Assembly: GCA_031398975.1 (NCBI GenBank)
Contig: JANNOI010000041.1
Location: 62,001-126,000 of the forward strand
Direction: 5' to 3'
Length of the DNA stretch: 64,000 nt
From: JAKFWI01 sp031398975
GTDB taxonomy: Bacteria > Pseudomonadota > Alphaproteobacteria > Caulobacterales > Aquidulcibacteraceae
The notes under the pieces were generated by a model. The model did no database searches and was not told where the DNA came from. It was given only the letters and a program-made list of their open reading frames with translations. Shown piece by piece: positions 23,759-32,874 of this stretch; the first letter of the stretch is position 1, and the number at the start of each line of letters is the position of its first letter. The position numbers were made by a program, and so were the translations under genes.

Positions 23759-26040
23759 CGCCCGGTCTCCGGTTCCCGTGCTCGCCCCTCCGCCTTGCCG
23801 GCGCGCGCGAGCTTGGCGGGGCCTGCCTTGTCGGAATTGGTCTTGGTCGCAACGGTTTTGGCGAGGGTCAAGCGCACCAGCGCGCCGGGGCCCCCGTCCG
23901 GGGCGTCGTCCAGCTCCAGGTTTCCGCCATGGTCTTCGGCCACGCGGTGCACGATCGCAAGCCCCAGGCCCGTGCCCTTGGCGCGGGTGGTCACGTAGGG
24001 CTCGGTCAGGCGCGCGCGCTCCAGCGCCGGCAGGCCGATCCCGTTATCGGCGATCTCCATGCCCACAGCCGCCTCGGTCTCCCACAGCGCGATGCGCACC
24101 AGCCCCTCCTTCGGCTCGCCGTCCCGGGCGCGGCGCGCCTGGATCGCCTCGCCGGCGTTCTTCAAGAGGTTGGCCAGCGCCTGGGCCACCAGACGGCCGT
24201 CGCAATCGGCGCACACCGGCTCGGGCGGGGCCTCGAGTTCGAAGCGGGTGTCGCTGTGGGCGAGACGCTGCGCGAACAGCGCGTCGCGGACGATCTCGGT
24301 CAGGTTCTCGCGCGCCATCCGCGGCACGGGCATGCGCGCGAAGGCGGAAAACTCCTCCACCATGCGCCCGATATCGGCGACCTGGCGCAGGATCGTCTCG
24401 GTGCAGCGGGCGAAGGTCTCGGGATCGGATTTCACTTCGGCGGTATATTTGCGCCGCAGCCGCTCGGCGGAAAGCTGGATCGGCGTCAGCGGGTTGCGGA
24501 TCTCGTGGGCGATGCGGCGCGCTACGTCCTTCCAGGCCTCCTGGCGCTGGGCGGCGATCAGGTCGGTCATGTCGTCGAACGTGAGCACGAGCCCCGCGCC
24601 GCCGCTGTCGACGCTGACGCGCACGCTCAGATTGGCGGTGCGGCCCGCGCGCACCAGATCCACCCGCCGCTGCCCCTGATCCCCGGACACGGACGGCGCA
24701 AGCGCCAAGAGGTCTGAGAATTCGGGCGCGACGTCGAGCAGCCGGCGGCCCACCAAAGTCCCCTCCTCCACCCCCAGCAGCGCCGCCGCCGAGCGGTTGG
24801 CCGCGCGCACCCGCCCGTCATGGTCAAGCCCCAGCACGCCCGCGCTCACCCCCGACAGCACGGCCTCGATGAAGCGGGTGCTCTGTTCGGCGTCCTGGCG
24901 CTCGCGCACCAATTCGCCCCGCTGGGCCTCGATCTGGCGGGTCATGCCGTTGAAGGCGCGCGCGAGCGCATCCACCTCGTCGCGCTCGCGCCGCACCTCC
25001 ACCCGGGCCGAGAGGTCCCCCGCCGCCACGCGCCGCGCCGCCTCCGCGAGCTTGCCGATCGGCTCGGCCACCCGGCTTGCATTCTCTAGCCCCACCCAGA
25101 CCGCCCCCAGCAGCACCAGCAGCGCGGTGGCGAGGTAGGAGAGGGCGAACAGCGTCTGCAGCCGGCCGCGGCGCTGCTCGGTTTCGCGGTAATCGGTGAC
25201 CGATTGCTCGAACGCGCGCAGCCGCGCCAGGATGCCGGCGTCGAGCGTGCGCGCGACATAGAGATAGGCGTCCGGATAGGCGGTGAGCTTGTAGAGCGCG
25301 CGGATGACGTCGGTGGTCTCGTAGGTGCGCATGGAGACGTCGCCGGCGTCGGCGGCGGCGAACGCTTGGCCCGAGGGGGCGGCGTAGGGCGGCGCCCCCG
25401 ACCCGGAGGAGGCCTGCGCCAGCACCCGGCCGCTGCGGTCGATCACATGAGCGGAGGGAAAGCCGCGAAAGCTCGCCTGCTTGGCCAGATAGTCGCGGTA
25501 GCCGGCGGCGTCGGCCTTTAGCCCGTCCTCGGCGCGGTTCAAATCGGTGGCCATGGCGAGGATTTCCCCGCGGATGCTTTCGGTGGCCGCCTCCACTACC
25601 GAACGCCCGACATCGGCGCCGTTCTCCACCACCGATTCCACCCGGTGGCTGAACCATTGCTCCACACCCCGGCTCATCGTGGTTCCGAGGAACAGCGCGA
25701 CGAGGATCGCGGGCGCGACCGCCGCCAGGCTGAACAGCGACACGAACCGAAGGTGCAGCCGCGCGCCGGCGTCGGGCGTCGCCCGCGCGCCCGCGATGCG
25801 CACGATCTTCAGCGTCAGCACCCCCGCCAGCAGCACGATCAGCGCAAGGCTCATAAGCACCAAGCCCAGCATCACGTTGGAGGCCGGCCCGATCGGACCC
25901 GCCCCGGACACCGCGAAGAAGGTGGCGAGCGTGGTGAGCCCGGCGGCCAACGCGAAACCGACGGCGAACAGGGCGGCGCTGCGCCCGCGAGGCTTGGACC
26001 GCGTCGCCACCTGGATCCAACGCCTCAGGCTTGTCGTCAT
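23755..26040 (-). CDS. ntrY: Sensor histidine kinase NtrY
   Basis: 761 residues. Hydrophobic segments near 20-45, 55-80 and 95-120, plus one near 285-310, frame a periplasmic sensor region. They are followed by HAMP (about 310-365), PAS (about 375-490), HisKA with the phospho-accepting His in IAHEIRNPLTPIQLSAERL, and HATPase_c (NxxxN in LANLLKNAGEA, DNGIGLP, GTGLGLAIVH). It autophosphorylates and passes phosphate to NtrX. It lies 57 bp downstream of ntrC. Confidence 0.95.
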   Translation of the reverse strand: MTTSLRRWIQVATRSKPRGRSAALFAVGFALAAGLTTLATFFAVSGAGPIGPASNVMLGLVLMSLALIVLLAGVLTLKIVRIAGARATPDAGARLHLRFVSLFSLAAVAPAILVALFLGTTMSRGVEQWFSHRVESVVENGADVGRSVVEAATESIRGEILAMATDLNRAEDGLKADAAGYRDYLAKQASFRGFPSAHVIDRSGRVLAQASSGSGAPPYAAPSGQAFAAADAGDVSMRTYETTDVIRALYKLTAYPDAYLYVARTLDAGILARLRAFEQSVTDYRETEQRRGRLQTLFALSYLATALLVLLGAVWVGLENASRVAEPIGKLAEAARRVAAGDLSARVEVRRERDEVDALARAFNGMTRQIEAQRGELVRERQDAEQSTRFIEAVLSGVSAGVLGLDHDGRVRAANRSAAALLGVEEGTLVGRRLLDVAPEFSDLLALAPSVSGDQGQRRVDLVRAGRTANLSVRVSVDSGGAGLVLTFDDMTDLIAAQRQEAWKDVARRIAHEIRNPLTPIQLSAERLRRKYTAEVKSDPETFARCTETILRQVADIGRMVEEFSAFARMPVPRMARENLTEIVRDALFAQRLAHSDTRFELEAPPEPVCADCDGRLVAQALANLLKNAGEAIQARRARDGEPKEGLVRIALWETEAAVGMEIADNGIGLPALERARLTEPYVTTRAKGTGLGLAIVHRVAEDHGGNLELDDAPDGGPGALVRLTLAKTVATKTNSDKAGPAKLARAGKAEGRAREPETGR

Positions 26041-26097
26041 GAGGTCACACCAGCGTGTCCTGGACGCAACAAGTACTGCCGCCCCCGGCCGATGGGG

Positions 26098-27486
26098 TCA
26101 ATCGGCGCGGCCGGTTTTAAGGCCAAGCGTCTGTATTTTCTTACGCAGGGTGTTGCGGTTAATGCCGAGAATGGCGGCGGCCTTGATCTGGTTGCCCTTG
26201 GTGGCGTCGAGCGTGAGGCCGATCAGGGGGGCCTCGATCTCCGAGATCACGCGGTCATAGAGGCCTTCCGCCGGCAGGCCCGAGGCGGCGAACTCGATCG
26301 CGAGACGCCGGCGCACCAGCACCGAGAGCGGCTCCTGATCCTGCGCGGCTTCGCCGAGCGCCGCGCGGCCCGCCGCAAGCTCCCGCTCCACCTCGCGCGG
26401 ACCGATGACATTTTCGGGGCAGAGCGCGGCCGCCCGCTTCAGGAGGTTTTCGAGTTCGCGCACATTGCCGGGCCAATCATGGGTCTTCAGCACGTCGATG
26501 GCGCGGGGGTCGATCGTCTTGTCCGGCAGGCCTTCGCGCTTGGCCCGCACCAGGAACGCCCGCGCCAGATCGCCCACATCGTCGAGGCGCTCGCGCAGCG
26601 GCGGGATGCGGATGGACACTACGTTCAGGCGGTAGAACAGATCCTGGCGGAAGGCGCCGGTGCGCACCAATTCGCCGAGGCTGCGCTTGCTGGCCGCGAC
26701 CACGCGCGCTTCGGGCCTCCGCCCGTCGCCCTCGCCGTCCTGGAGCAGGCGCAGGAGGCGCGTCTGGGCGTCGATGGGCATGTCGTCCACATCGTCCAGG
26801 AACAGCGTGCCCTGCGCGGCGTGGGTGAGCCGCCCCGGACGCCCGCCCGCGCCCAGCAATTCCGCCTCCACCGCCTCGCGCGGGATGGCGGCGAGGTTCA
26901 GCGCCACGAACGGCCCGCTCTGGCGGCGGCTATATTCGTGCAGCGCGCGCGCCACGCGCTCCTTGCCGGAGCCGGACTCGCCCTCGATCAGCACCGTGAG
27001 ATCGGTGCCCGTGACGCGCGCCATTACCCGGTAGACGTCCTGCATCGCGGCCGAGCGCCCGATCAGGGGCAGCCGCTCCTCACGCTCGGCATGCTGGGCG
27101 GACGCGCGGGCCTTCGCGTCGGGGCGTCCCGCGAGCGCCCGGCGCACCGCGCCGACCAGATCGTCGAGGTCGAAAGGCTTGGGCAGATAATCGTAGGCGC
27201 CCGCGCCTGCGGCGGAGAGGGCGGTCAGCACCGTGCTCTGCGCGCTCATGACGATCACAGGCAGCGCCGGGCGGTCCGCGCGCAGGCCAGGCAGCGCGTC
27301 GAACAGGCTGTCCTCGCCCATATAGACGTCGCTCACCACGAGGTCGCCCTCGCCGTCGCGGATCCATTTGCCCAAAGTGGCGACATTGGAGGTGGCGCGC
27401 ACCGCAAACCCCTCCTTGGCCAGCGCCTGGGAAAGCACGAGCCGGAGGGAGGGATCGTCGTCGGCCAGCAGGATTTTGGCGGTCAA
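26098..27486 (-). CDS. ntrC: Nitrogen regulation response regulator NtrC (GAFTGA-less)
   Basis: 462 residues: receiver with Asp53 and Lys103, AAA+ domain with Walker A GESGSGKE (169-176) and Walker B LFLDDVDDMP, and a Fis-type HTH (GNQIKAAAILGINRNTLRKKIQTLG). Where enhancer-binding proteins carry HEKGAFTGA, this one has only GAGGRPGRLTHAAQG (residues 212-226). The loop used to remodel sigma54 is therefore deleted. Rhodobacter capsulatus NtrC, which works with the housekeeping sigma factor, also lacks it. The Walker B DE is DD. The start overlaps ntrB by four bases. Confidence 0.93.
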   Translation of the reverse strand: MTAKILLADDDPSLRLVLSQALAKEGFAVRATSNVATLGKWIRDGEGDLVVSDVYMGEDSLFDALPGLRADRPALPVIVMSAQSTVLTALSAAGAGAYDYLPKPFDLDDLVGAVRRALAGRPDAKARASAQHAEREERLPLIGRSAAMQDVYRVMARVTGTDLTVLIEGESGSGKERVARALHEYSRRQSGPFVALNLAAIPREAVEAELLGAGGRPGRLTHAAQGTLFLDDVDDMPIDAQTRLLRLLQDGEGDGRRPEARVVAASKRSLGELVRTGAFRQDLFYRLNVVSIRIPPLRERLDDVGDLARAFLVRAKREGLPDKTIDPRAIDVLKTHDWPGNVRELENLLKRAAALCPENVIGPREVERELAAGRAALGEAAQDQEPLSVLVRRRLAIEFAASGLPAEGLYDRVISEIEAPLIGLTLDATKGNQIKAAAILGINRNTLRKKIQTLGLKTGRAD

Positions 27487-28571
27487 GTAGGGGTCTCCGG
27501 CCGCTCTATGGGCAGCATCAGGCGGAAGATCGTGCGCCCCGGCGTGCTCTCGGCTTCGATGCGCCCGTCATGGCGGGCCACGATCTCGGCGGAGACGGCG
27601 AGCCCGAGCCCCATGCCTCCGGCCTTGCTGGTCACGAAGGGTTCGAAAAGGCGGCTCTGCACGGCGGCGGGGATGCCCGGGCCATTATCCTCGAACGCCA
27701 CTTCGAGCTGGGCGCGCGCCACGCCCCCGATCGCGGGGCGGATGCGCACGCCGGGGCGGTAGGCCGTGCTGAGGCAAACCACGCCATCGCCATGCGCGCG
27801 GGCGGCCTCGGCTCCGTTCTTGGCGATGTTGAGGAAGGCCTGGATAAGCTGGTCGAGGTCGCCCTTGATGTGGGGGAGCGAGGGGTCGTAGCGCTCGCGC
27901 ACCGTGACTTCGGGATAGGTCGAGGCGATGATCCGGCGCACCCGGTCGAGCGCCTGATGCACATTGACCATCGCCATGCGCGGGGGGGCGAGGCCCTCGA
28001 GCGCGTCGATCCGGTCCGTCAGGCGGCGGATGCGGTCCACCTCGTCGCAGATGAGGCCCGCCAGCTGCACCACCTCCTCGCCCGTGCTGCGCGTCATGAG
28101 CTGGGCCGCGGCGCGGATGCCGGCCAGGGGGTTGCGCACTTCGTGCGCCAGCGTGCGCGCCACCGCCGCCGAGGGCCTGGCCTCCGCGGAAGCGCGCGCA
28201 CGCGCCCGCGGGGCCATCGCGACCGCCACGAAGCGGGCGTCCTCCAGGGGCGCGGCCCAGATGTCGGCGCGGCCGGCGAAGAAACCCGGGCCCTCCACCA
28301 CCACGTCCGCCTCGTTCAGCGTCTCCTCCCGGGCGAGCGCGCGGCGCGCGAGGTCCACGAGCGTGGCGTCGTCGCCGAACACTTCAGAGAGCCTGCGCCC
28401 CACAAGCCCCCGCCCGGCGGGAGAAAAAACTTCCGCCGCGGCGGCGTTTACAAAGCGCACCCGCTCTCCCGCATCGACGCCCAGGATCGGAATGGGCAGC
28501 GCGTCGAGCCAGCGTTCGGTGTCGGGCAAGAGGGCGGGCCGGGCGCTCGGCTTCAGGATCGCGTCGCTCAT
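27483..28571 (-). CDS. ntrB: Nitrogen regulation sensor histidine kinase NtrB
   Basis: 362 residues, soluble. A PAS domain (about 18-125) is followed by HisKA with His143 (LAHEVRNPLAGIRAAAQLM) and HATPase_c (FLNIAKNGAEAAR, EDNGPGIP, GGMGLGLAVS). In the Ntr system PII proteins switch it between kinase and phosphatase acting on NtrC. It overlaps dusB upstream and ntrC downstream by four bases each, giving the usual dusB-ntrB-ntrC-ntrY-ntrX order. Confidence 0.95.
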   Translation of the reverse strand: MSDAILKPSARPALLPDTERWLDALPIPILGVDAGERVRFVNAAAAEVFSPAGRGLVGRRLSEVFGDDATLVDLARRALAREETLNEADVVVEGPGFFAGRADIWAAPLEDARFVAVAMAPRARARASAEARPSAAVARTLAHEVRNPLAGIRAAAQLMTRSTGEEVVQLAGLICDEVDRIRRLTDRIDALEGLAPPRMAMVNVHQALDRVRRIIASTYPEVTVRERYDPSLPHIKGDLDQLIQAFLNIAKNGAEAARAHGDGVVCLSTAYRPGVRIRPAIGGVARAQLEVAFEDNGPGIPAAVQSRLFEPFVTSKAGGMGLGLAVSAEIVARHDGRIEAESTPGRTIFRLMLPIERPETPT

Positions 28572-29584
28572 GCCGCCATCCTCGGCGCGGGCGCTTGCCC
28601 TGCCTCCGCAAACAGCGCCCTCAGCGCGCCAGCCACCGCCGCGGGCGTCTCCAGGCGGCAGATGTCGGCCCGCGCGCGGCGGCGGCGGGCGGGGTCGAGG
28701 CCCGGCAGGGCGTCGATGGCGGCGGCGACGTGCTTGCGCGCGATCCGCACGCCGAGGCTTGCGCCATAGAGCGCGGCCGCGTCCGCGCAGAGGGCGAGCA
28801 GGCCGGCCTCGATGTCCGGGATCGGCGGGGCCACCGCCTCGCCCCCCCGCTCGAGCGCGGCCGCGATCGCCCCGGGCAGCCAGGGCCGGCCGAGCGCCGC
28901 GCGCCCCACCATCACGCCCGCAGCGCCCGAGGCCTTAAGCGCGGAGCGCGCCTGCGCTGCGCTTGCGATATCGCCATTGACGATTACAGGGATGGAGACC
29001 GCCGCCGCCACCGGCGCCACCGCGCCCCAATCGGCCTCGCCCTGATAGAATTGCCGCCGCGTCCGCCCATGCACCACGATCATGCCTATCCCGGCCGCCG
29101 CCGCCCGCCGCGCGATATCGGCGGCGTTGAGGCGCGTCTCGTCCCAGCCCAGGCGCATTTTCAGCGTCACCCGCGCCCCGCCCGCGGCCGCGACCACCGC
29201 CTCCACCAGGGAGAGCGCGAGATCGGGCTCCCGCATCAGGGCCGCGCCGGACCAGCCGCTCGTCACCTTCTTGGCGGGGCAGCCCATATTGATGTCGATC
29301 ACGTCGGCGCCGGCGTCGCGCGCGAGCGCCGCCCCCCGCGCCATCCAGCGCGCCTCCCGGCCCGCCAACTGGATCACCAGCGGGGCGCGCGGGTCCGCCG
29401 CGGCGGTGCGCCGGATCGCTTCGGGTTGGGCGGCGGCCAAGAATTCGCTCGCCACCATCTCCGACACCACGTAGCGGCAGCCGAAGGCGATGGCCTGGCG
29501 GCGGAACGGCGCGTCGGTTACGCCGGCCATGGGGGCCAGGAGAACTTTGGGATGGATCGCGAACGCTGGGGGGATGCTCGCCAT
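28568..29584 (-). CDS. dusB: tRNA-dihydrouridine synthase (DusB/NifR3)
   Basis: 338 residues of the FMN TIM-barrel family. APMAGVTDAPFR at the N-terminus binds FMN. The catalytic cysteine is in DINMGCPAKKVTSGWSGAAL. MIVVHGRTRRQFYQGEADW and VIVNGDI are further signatures. It reduces uridines in the tRNA D-loop. It is the first gene of the ntr block, as in many Alphaproteobacteria where it was named nifR3. The divergent ispDF gene begins 125 bp away. Confidence 0.94.
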   Translation of the reverse strand: MASIPPAFAIHPKVLLAPMAGVTDAPFRRQAIAFGCRYVVSEMVASEFLAAAQPEAIRRTAAADPRAPLVIQLAGREARWMARGAALARDAGADVIDINMGCPAKKVTSGWSGAALMREPDLALSLVEAVVAAAGGARVTLKMRLGWDETRLNAADIARRAAAAGIGMIVVHGRTRRQFYQGEADWGAVAPVAAAVSIPVIVNGDIASAAQARSALKASGAAGVMVGRAALGRPWLPGAIAAALERGGEAVAPPIPDIEAGLLALCADAAALYGASLGVRIARKHVAAAIDALPGLDPARRRRARADICRLETPAAVAGALRALFAEAGQAPAPRMAA

Positions 29585-29709
29585 GTGGCGATGTTAGGGC
29601 GCCCAAATCGTGGGCGCCAGGGGGGTTATGCAAAGCCGCAAGACTGTCGCAATCCTGCAACATGCATAAGCGGCAGGCATTTTTCGCCCTTATCCACAGC
29701 GGTTCCGCG

Positions 29710-30882
29710 ATGAGGGCCGCCGCTATCCTGGTCGCGGCGGGCGCGGGCGTGCGCGCGGGCGGGGCGGTGGCCAAGCAATTTGCGCCGCTGGCCGGCAAGC
29801 CGATGCTCGCGTGGTCGCTGGAAGCGCTGGCCAAGCTTGAGCCGATTGTGGTGGTCGCCGATCCCACGCACGCCGCGCTTCTGGAGCCGCTGCTGCGCGC
29901 ATTTCCGCGCGTGCGCGTCGCCGCCGGCGGGGCCACACGCACGGCGTCGGTGCAGGCGGGGCTCGAGGCGCTGGCGGGGGACGCGCCCGAGGTAGTGCTC
30001 ATCCATGACGCCGCCCGCCCGGGCCTGCGGGAGGCGACGATCGAGGCGCTGCTGGCCGCGCTCGCCGAGGCGGACGGCGCAGCCCCGGCCTTGCCGCTCG
30101 CGGACGCGCTGAAGCGGGCCGGCGCGGGCGGGCGCGTGGAGGGGGACCTCGCGCGCACCGGGCTCTACCGGGTGCAGACGCCCCAGGCGTTCCGCTACGC
30201 CCCCTTGCGTGCGGCGTTCGCGGCCCTGCCCGCGGAGGCGAGCTTTGACGATGATATCGCGGCCGCGCGGGCGGGCGGGCTCGACGTGGTGCTGATCGCG
30301 GGGGAGGAAGGCTTGGCCAAGGTCACCTATCCGGAGGATTTTGCGGCCTTGAGCCTGCGGCTCGCCCCGGGGGCGTTGCCGCTCTCGGGCTCGGGCTTCG
30401 ACGCGCACCGCTTCGGGCCGGGCGATCACGTGACCTTGTGCGGCGTGCGCATCCCCCACCCCTATGGCCTGATCGGCCATTCCGACGCCGACGCCGCCTG
30501 GCACGCGCTAACGGACGCCATCCTCGGCGCACTGGGCGCGGGCGATATCGGCGACCATTTCCCCCCGAGCGACCCGCAATGGCGCGGCGCGCCCTCGGAG
30601 CTCTTCCTGAAGCACGCCCTGAAGCTGGCCCATGCCGCCGGCGCGCGGCTGGTGAACGTGGATGTAACGCTGCTGTGCGAGGCGCCCCGCATCAAGCCGC
30701 ACCGGGAAGCCATGCGCGCGCGCACCGCCGAAGCGCTGGGGCTCCCGCTGGCGCGGGTCAGCGTCAAGGCCACCACCACCGAGGGGCTGGGCTTTTTGGG
30801 TCGCGGCGAGGGACTGGCCGCGCAGGCGAGCGCGATGCTGCTGGCGCCGGAGCGCGGGGGGCAGGTTTGCGATGTTTCCTGA
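29710..30882 (+). CDS. ispDF: Bifunctional IspD/IspF enzyme of the MEP isoprenoid pathway
   Basis: 390 residues fusing two enzymes. Residues 1 to about 220 are MEP cytidylyltransferase (ILVAAGAGVRAG with the CTP-binding Gly-rich loop, VLIHDAARP, VQTPQAFRY). Residues about 225-390 are MEcPP synthase (GSGFDAHRF with zinc ligands Asp and His, LIGHSDADAAWHALTDAILGA, GDIGDHFPPSDP, KATTTEGLGFLGRGEG). The fusion is characteristic of Alphaproteobacteria. I chose the ATG at 29710, where homology starts; an in-frame ATG at 29662 adds 16 unconserved residues. Confidence 0.95.
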   Translation: MRAAAILVAAGAGVRAGGAVAKQFAPLAGKPMLAWSLEALAKLEPIVVVADPTHAALLEPLLRAFPRVRVAAGGATRTASVQAGLEALAGDAPEVVLIHDAARPGLREATIEALLAALAEADGAAPALPLADALKRAGAGGRVEGDLARTGLYRVQTPQAFRYAPLRAAFAALPAEASFDDDIAAARAGGLDVVLIAGEEGLAKVTYPEDFAALSLRLAPGALPLSGSGFDAHRFGPGDHVTLCGVRIPHPYGLIGHSDADAAWHALTDAILGALGAGDIGDHFPPSDPQWRGAPSELFLKHALKLAHAAGARLVNVDVTLLCEAPRIKPHREAMRARTAEALGLPLARVSVKATTTEGLGFLGRGEGLAAQASAMLLAPERGGQVCDVS

Positions 30883-31384
30883 GGCGCTCATGCAGGCCGC
30901 GCAAAACCTGCTGCGCGCCGCCGAAGCCCAGGGCCTCACGATCGCTGCGGCGGAGAGCTGCACGGGCGGGCTGTTGGCGGCGTGCCTCACCGAGATCCCC
31001 GGCGCCTCGGCGGTGTTCGAGCGCGGGTTCGTGACCTATTCCAACGCTGCGAAAACCCAAATGCTGGGCGTTCCGGCGGCGTTGATCGCCACGGAGGGGG
31101 CGGTGAGCGAGGCGGTGGCGCTGGCGATGGCGCAATGCACGCTGGCCCAGACCGCGGTGGATCTCACGGTCGCGATTACCGGCGTGGCGGGCCCCGGGGG
31201 CGGAAGCGTGGAGAAGCCGGTGGGCCTCGTCCATCTGGCGGCGGCCCGGCGGGCCGGGGCGCTCGCGCATCGGCCGGAGGCGGAGCGCGTGCACCAGCGG
31301 GCCCTGTTCGGGCCGATCTCGCGCGGCGAGATCCGGGAGCGCAGCGTGGCGGCGGGGCTGGCGCTGCTGCAGGGCCTGCTCTGA
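30872..31384 (+). CDS. pncC: NMN amidohydrolase / CinA C-terminal domain protein
   Basis: 170 residues forming only the CinA C-terminal domain. Signatures are AAESCTGGLLAACLTEIPGASAVFERGFVTYSN and ITGVAGPGGGSVEKPVGLVHLA. This domain deamidates nicotinamide mononucleotide in the NAD cycle. The MoaB-like N-terminal half of full CinA is absent, which is normal for this stand-alone type. The start overlaps ispDF by 11 bases, implying coupled translation. Confidence 0.9.
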   Translation: MFPEALMQAAQNLLRAAEAQGLTIAAAESCTGGLLAACLTEIPGASAVFERGFVTYSNAAKTQMLGVPAALIATEGAVSEAVALAMAQCTLAQTAVDLTVAITGVAGPGGGSVEKPVGLVHLAAARRAGALAHRPEAERVHQRALFGPISRGEIRERSVAAGLALLQGLL

Positions 31385-31400
31385 GGCGCGTGTCCTCGAC

Positions 31401-31871
31401 TTAAGCCCGCACGGCGAAGCGCTTGTCGGCCTCGCGCTCGAAGGCGGCCATGATGCGCCCGGCGGCCAGGTCGCGGTTGGCGCTCGCCAGCATCTGCAGG
31501 AGCGGGTTCTTGAACTCGTAGTCTAGCAGGCACTGCACCCGCCCGCCCGGGCCGCCTTGCTTCTCCATGGGGGCGAAGCGCCACACATTGTGCAGATGCC
31601 GGAACGGCCCCTCCACCAGCGCCGCCTCTACCGTCAGGGCCGCGCGGTCGGTCACGACGTCGGTGGTGAAGCTTTCGGTGAGCGTGCGCCAGCCGATCGT
31701 GACGTCGGCGCGAACACTCCAGCGCGCCCCGTCCAGGCGCTCGTCGCGCAGGCCCAGCTGCCGCACCCAGGGGATGAAGCTCGGATAGGCCCGCACATCG
31801 GCCACCAGCGTGAACAGGTCCTCGGCCCGGTAGGGCAGCACCCGCTCCGCCGCGATCCGCACCACCCCCAT
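31401..31871 (-). CDS. COQ10/RatA-like START-domain protein (ubiquinone-binding)
   Basis: 156 residues of the polyketide-cyclase/START family. The motifs YRAEDLFTLVADVRAYPSFIPWVRQL and LDYEFKNPLLQMLASAN match COQ10 coenzyme-Q-binding proteins. These assist ubiquinone function in membranes; an E. coli relative was named RatA as a toxin. There is no antitoxin partner here, so the COQ10-type role is preferred. The ATG overlaps the lipA stop by one base, a linkage common in Alphaproteobacteria. Confidence 0.88.
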   Translation of the reverse strand: MGVVRIAAERVLPYRAEDLFTLVADVRAYPSFIPWVRQLGLRDERLDGARWSVRADVTIGWRTLTESFTTDVVTDRAALTVEAALVEGPFRHLHNVWRFAPMEKQGGPGGRVQCLLDYEFKNPLLQMLASANRDLAAGRIMAAFEREADKRFAVRA

Positions 31872-32824
31872 CAGCGGGCGAGCAGCGCCGCGCGCGCCGC
31901 GCGCAGGCGGGCGAAATCCTCCCCGGCATGGAAGCTCGACCGCGTCAGCGGGCTGGCGGCCACCATCTGGAAGCCCTTGGCCTCCGCGATCGTCTTCAGC
32001 GCCTCGAACTCTTCGGGGGGGACGTAACGGTCGATCGCGGCGTGCTTGCGGGTGGGCTGGAGGTATTGGCCGAGGGTGAGGAAATCGACGCCGGCGCTGC
32101 GCATGTCGTCCATCACCTGCATGATCTCCTCGCGCGTTTCGCCGAGGCCCACCATCAGCCCCGATTTGGTGAACGCCCCTGGATCGCGCTCCTTCACCCG
32201 CTCCAGCAGGCGCAGGGAATGGTAGTAGCGGGCGCCGGGGCGGATGGTCAGGTAAAGGCGGGGGACGGTTTCCAGATTGTGGTTGAACACGTCGGGGCGG
32301 GCGTCGATCACGCGCTCGGCCGCGCCAGGCTTGCGCAGGAAATCAGGCGTCAGGATCTCGATCGTCACCCCGGGGGCTGCGGCGCGGATCGCCTCGATCA
32401 CGGCGACGAAATGGGCGGCCCCGCCGTCGGGCAGGTCGTCGCGGTCCACCGAGGTGATCACCACGTGCTCGAGCCCCATGGCGGCGACCGCCCGTGCCAC
32501 CTCGGCGGGCTCGTCCGCGTTCACGGGGCCCGGGAGGCCCGTCTTCACGTTGCAGAAGCTGCAGGCGCGGGTGCAGGTGTCCCCCAGGATCATGAAGGTG
32601 GCGTGGCGTTGGCTCCAGCACGCGCCGATATTGGGGCAGGCCGCCTCCTCGCACACGGTGACGAGGCCTTCTGCCTTCACGATCGCCTGGGTGGCCGCGT
32701 AGGTCGCCCCCGCGGGGGCCTTGACGCGGATCCAGTCCGGCTTGCGCAGTACCGGCGTGTCCGGGCGCTCCCGCTTCTCAGGGTGACGGTGGGGGGAGAC
32801 GCGGGTGTCGATCAGCGTGGCCAT
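31871..32824 (-). CDS. lipA: Lipoyl synthase
   Basis: 317 residues, radical-SAM family. The auxiliary cluster ligands are Cys58, Cys63 and Cys69 (CEEAACPNIGAC). The SAM-cluster motif is C84-X3-C88-X2-C91 (CTRACSFC). The C-terminal RSSFHAGE provides the serine ligand of the auxiliary cluster. It inserts sulfur into octanoyl-protein to make the lipoyl cofactor for E2 and GcvH proteins. It is downstream of lpdA, another lipoyl-system gene, with one membrane-protein gene between. Confidence 0.96.
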   Translation of the reverse strand: MATLIDTRVSPHRHPEKRERPDTPVLRKPDWIRVKAPAGATYAATQAIVKAEGLVTVCEEAACPNIGACWSQRHATFMILGDTCTRACSFCNVKTGLPGPVNADEPAEVARAVAAMGLEHVVITSVDRDDLPDGGAAHFVAVIEAIRAAAPGVTIEILTPDFLRKPGAAERVIDARPDVFNHNLETVPRLYLTIRPGARYYHSLRLLERVKERDPGAFTKSGLMVGLGETREEIMQVMDDMRSAGVDFLTLGQYLQPTRKHAAIDRYVPPEEFEALKTIAEAKGFQMVAASPLTRSSFHAGEDFARLRAARAALLAR

Positions 32825-32874
32825 GCGCCCCTACATGGCCCCGACCGGGCGCGGGGGCAATCGCGGGCGCCGCC

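Noticed and set aside
22424..28769. Rightward open frames of 300-700 residues across the ntr genes
   Set aside because: They lie wholly inside ntrX, ntrY, ntrC and ntrB, which have complete domain sets; the opposite frames have none.
31401..31871. RatA toxin of a toxin-antitoxin pair
   Set aside because: No antitoxin gene is adjacent, and position after lipA with COQ10-type motifs favours a ubiquinone-related role.
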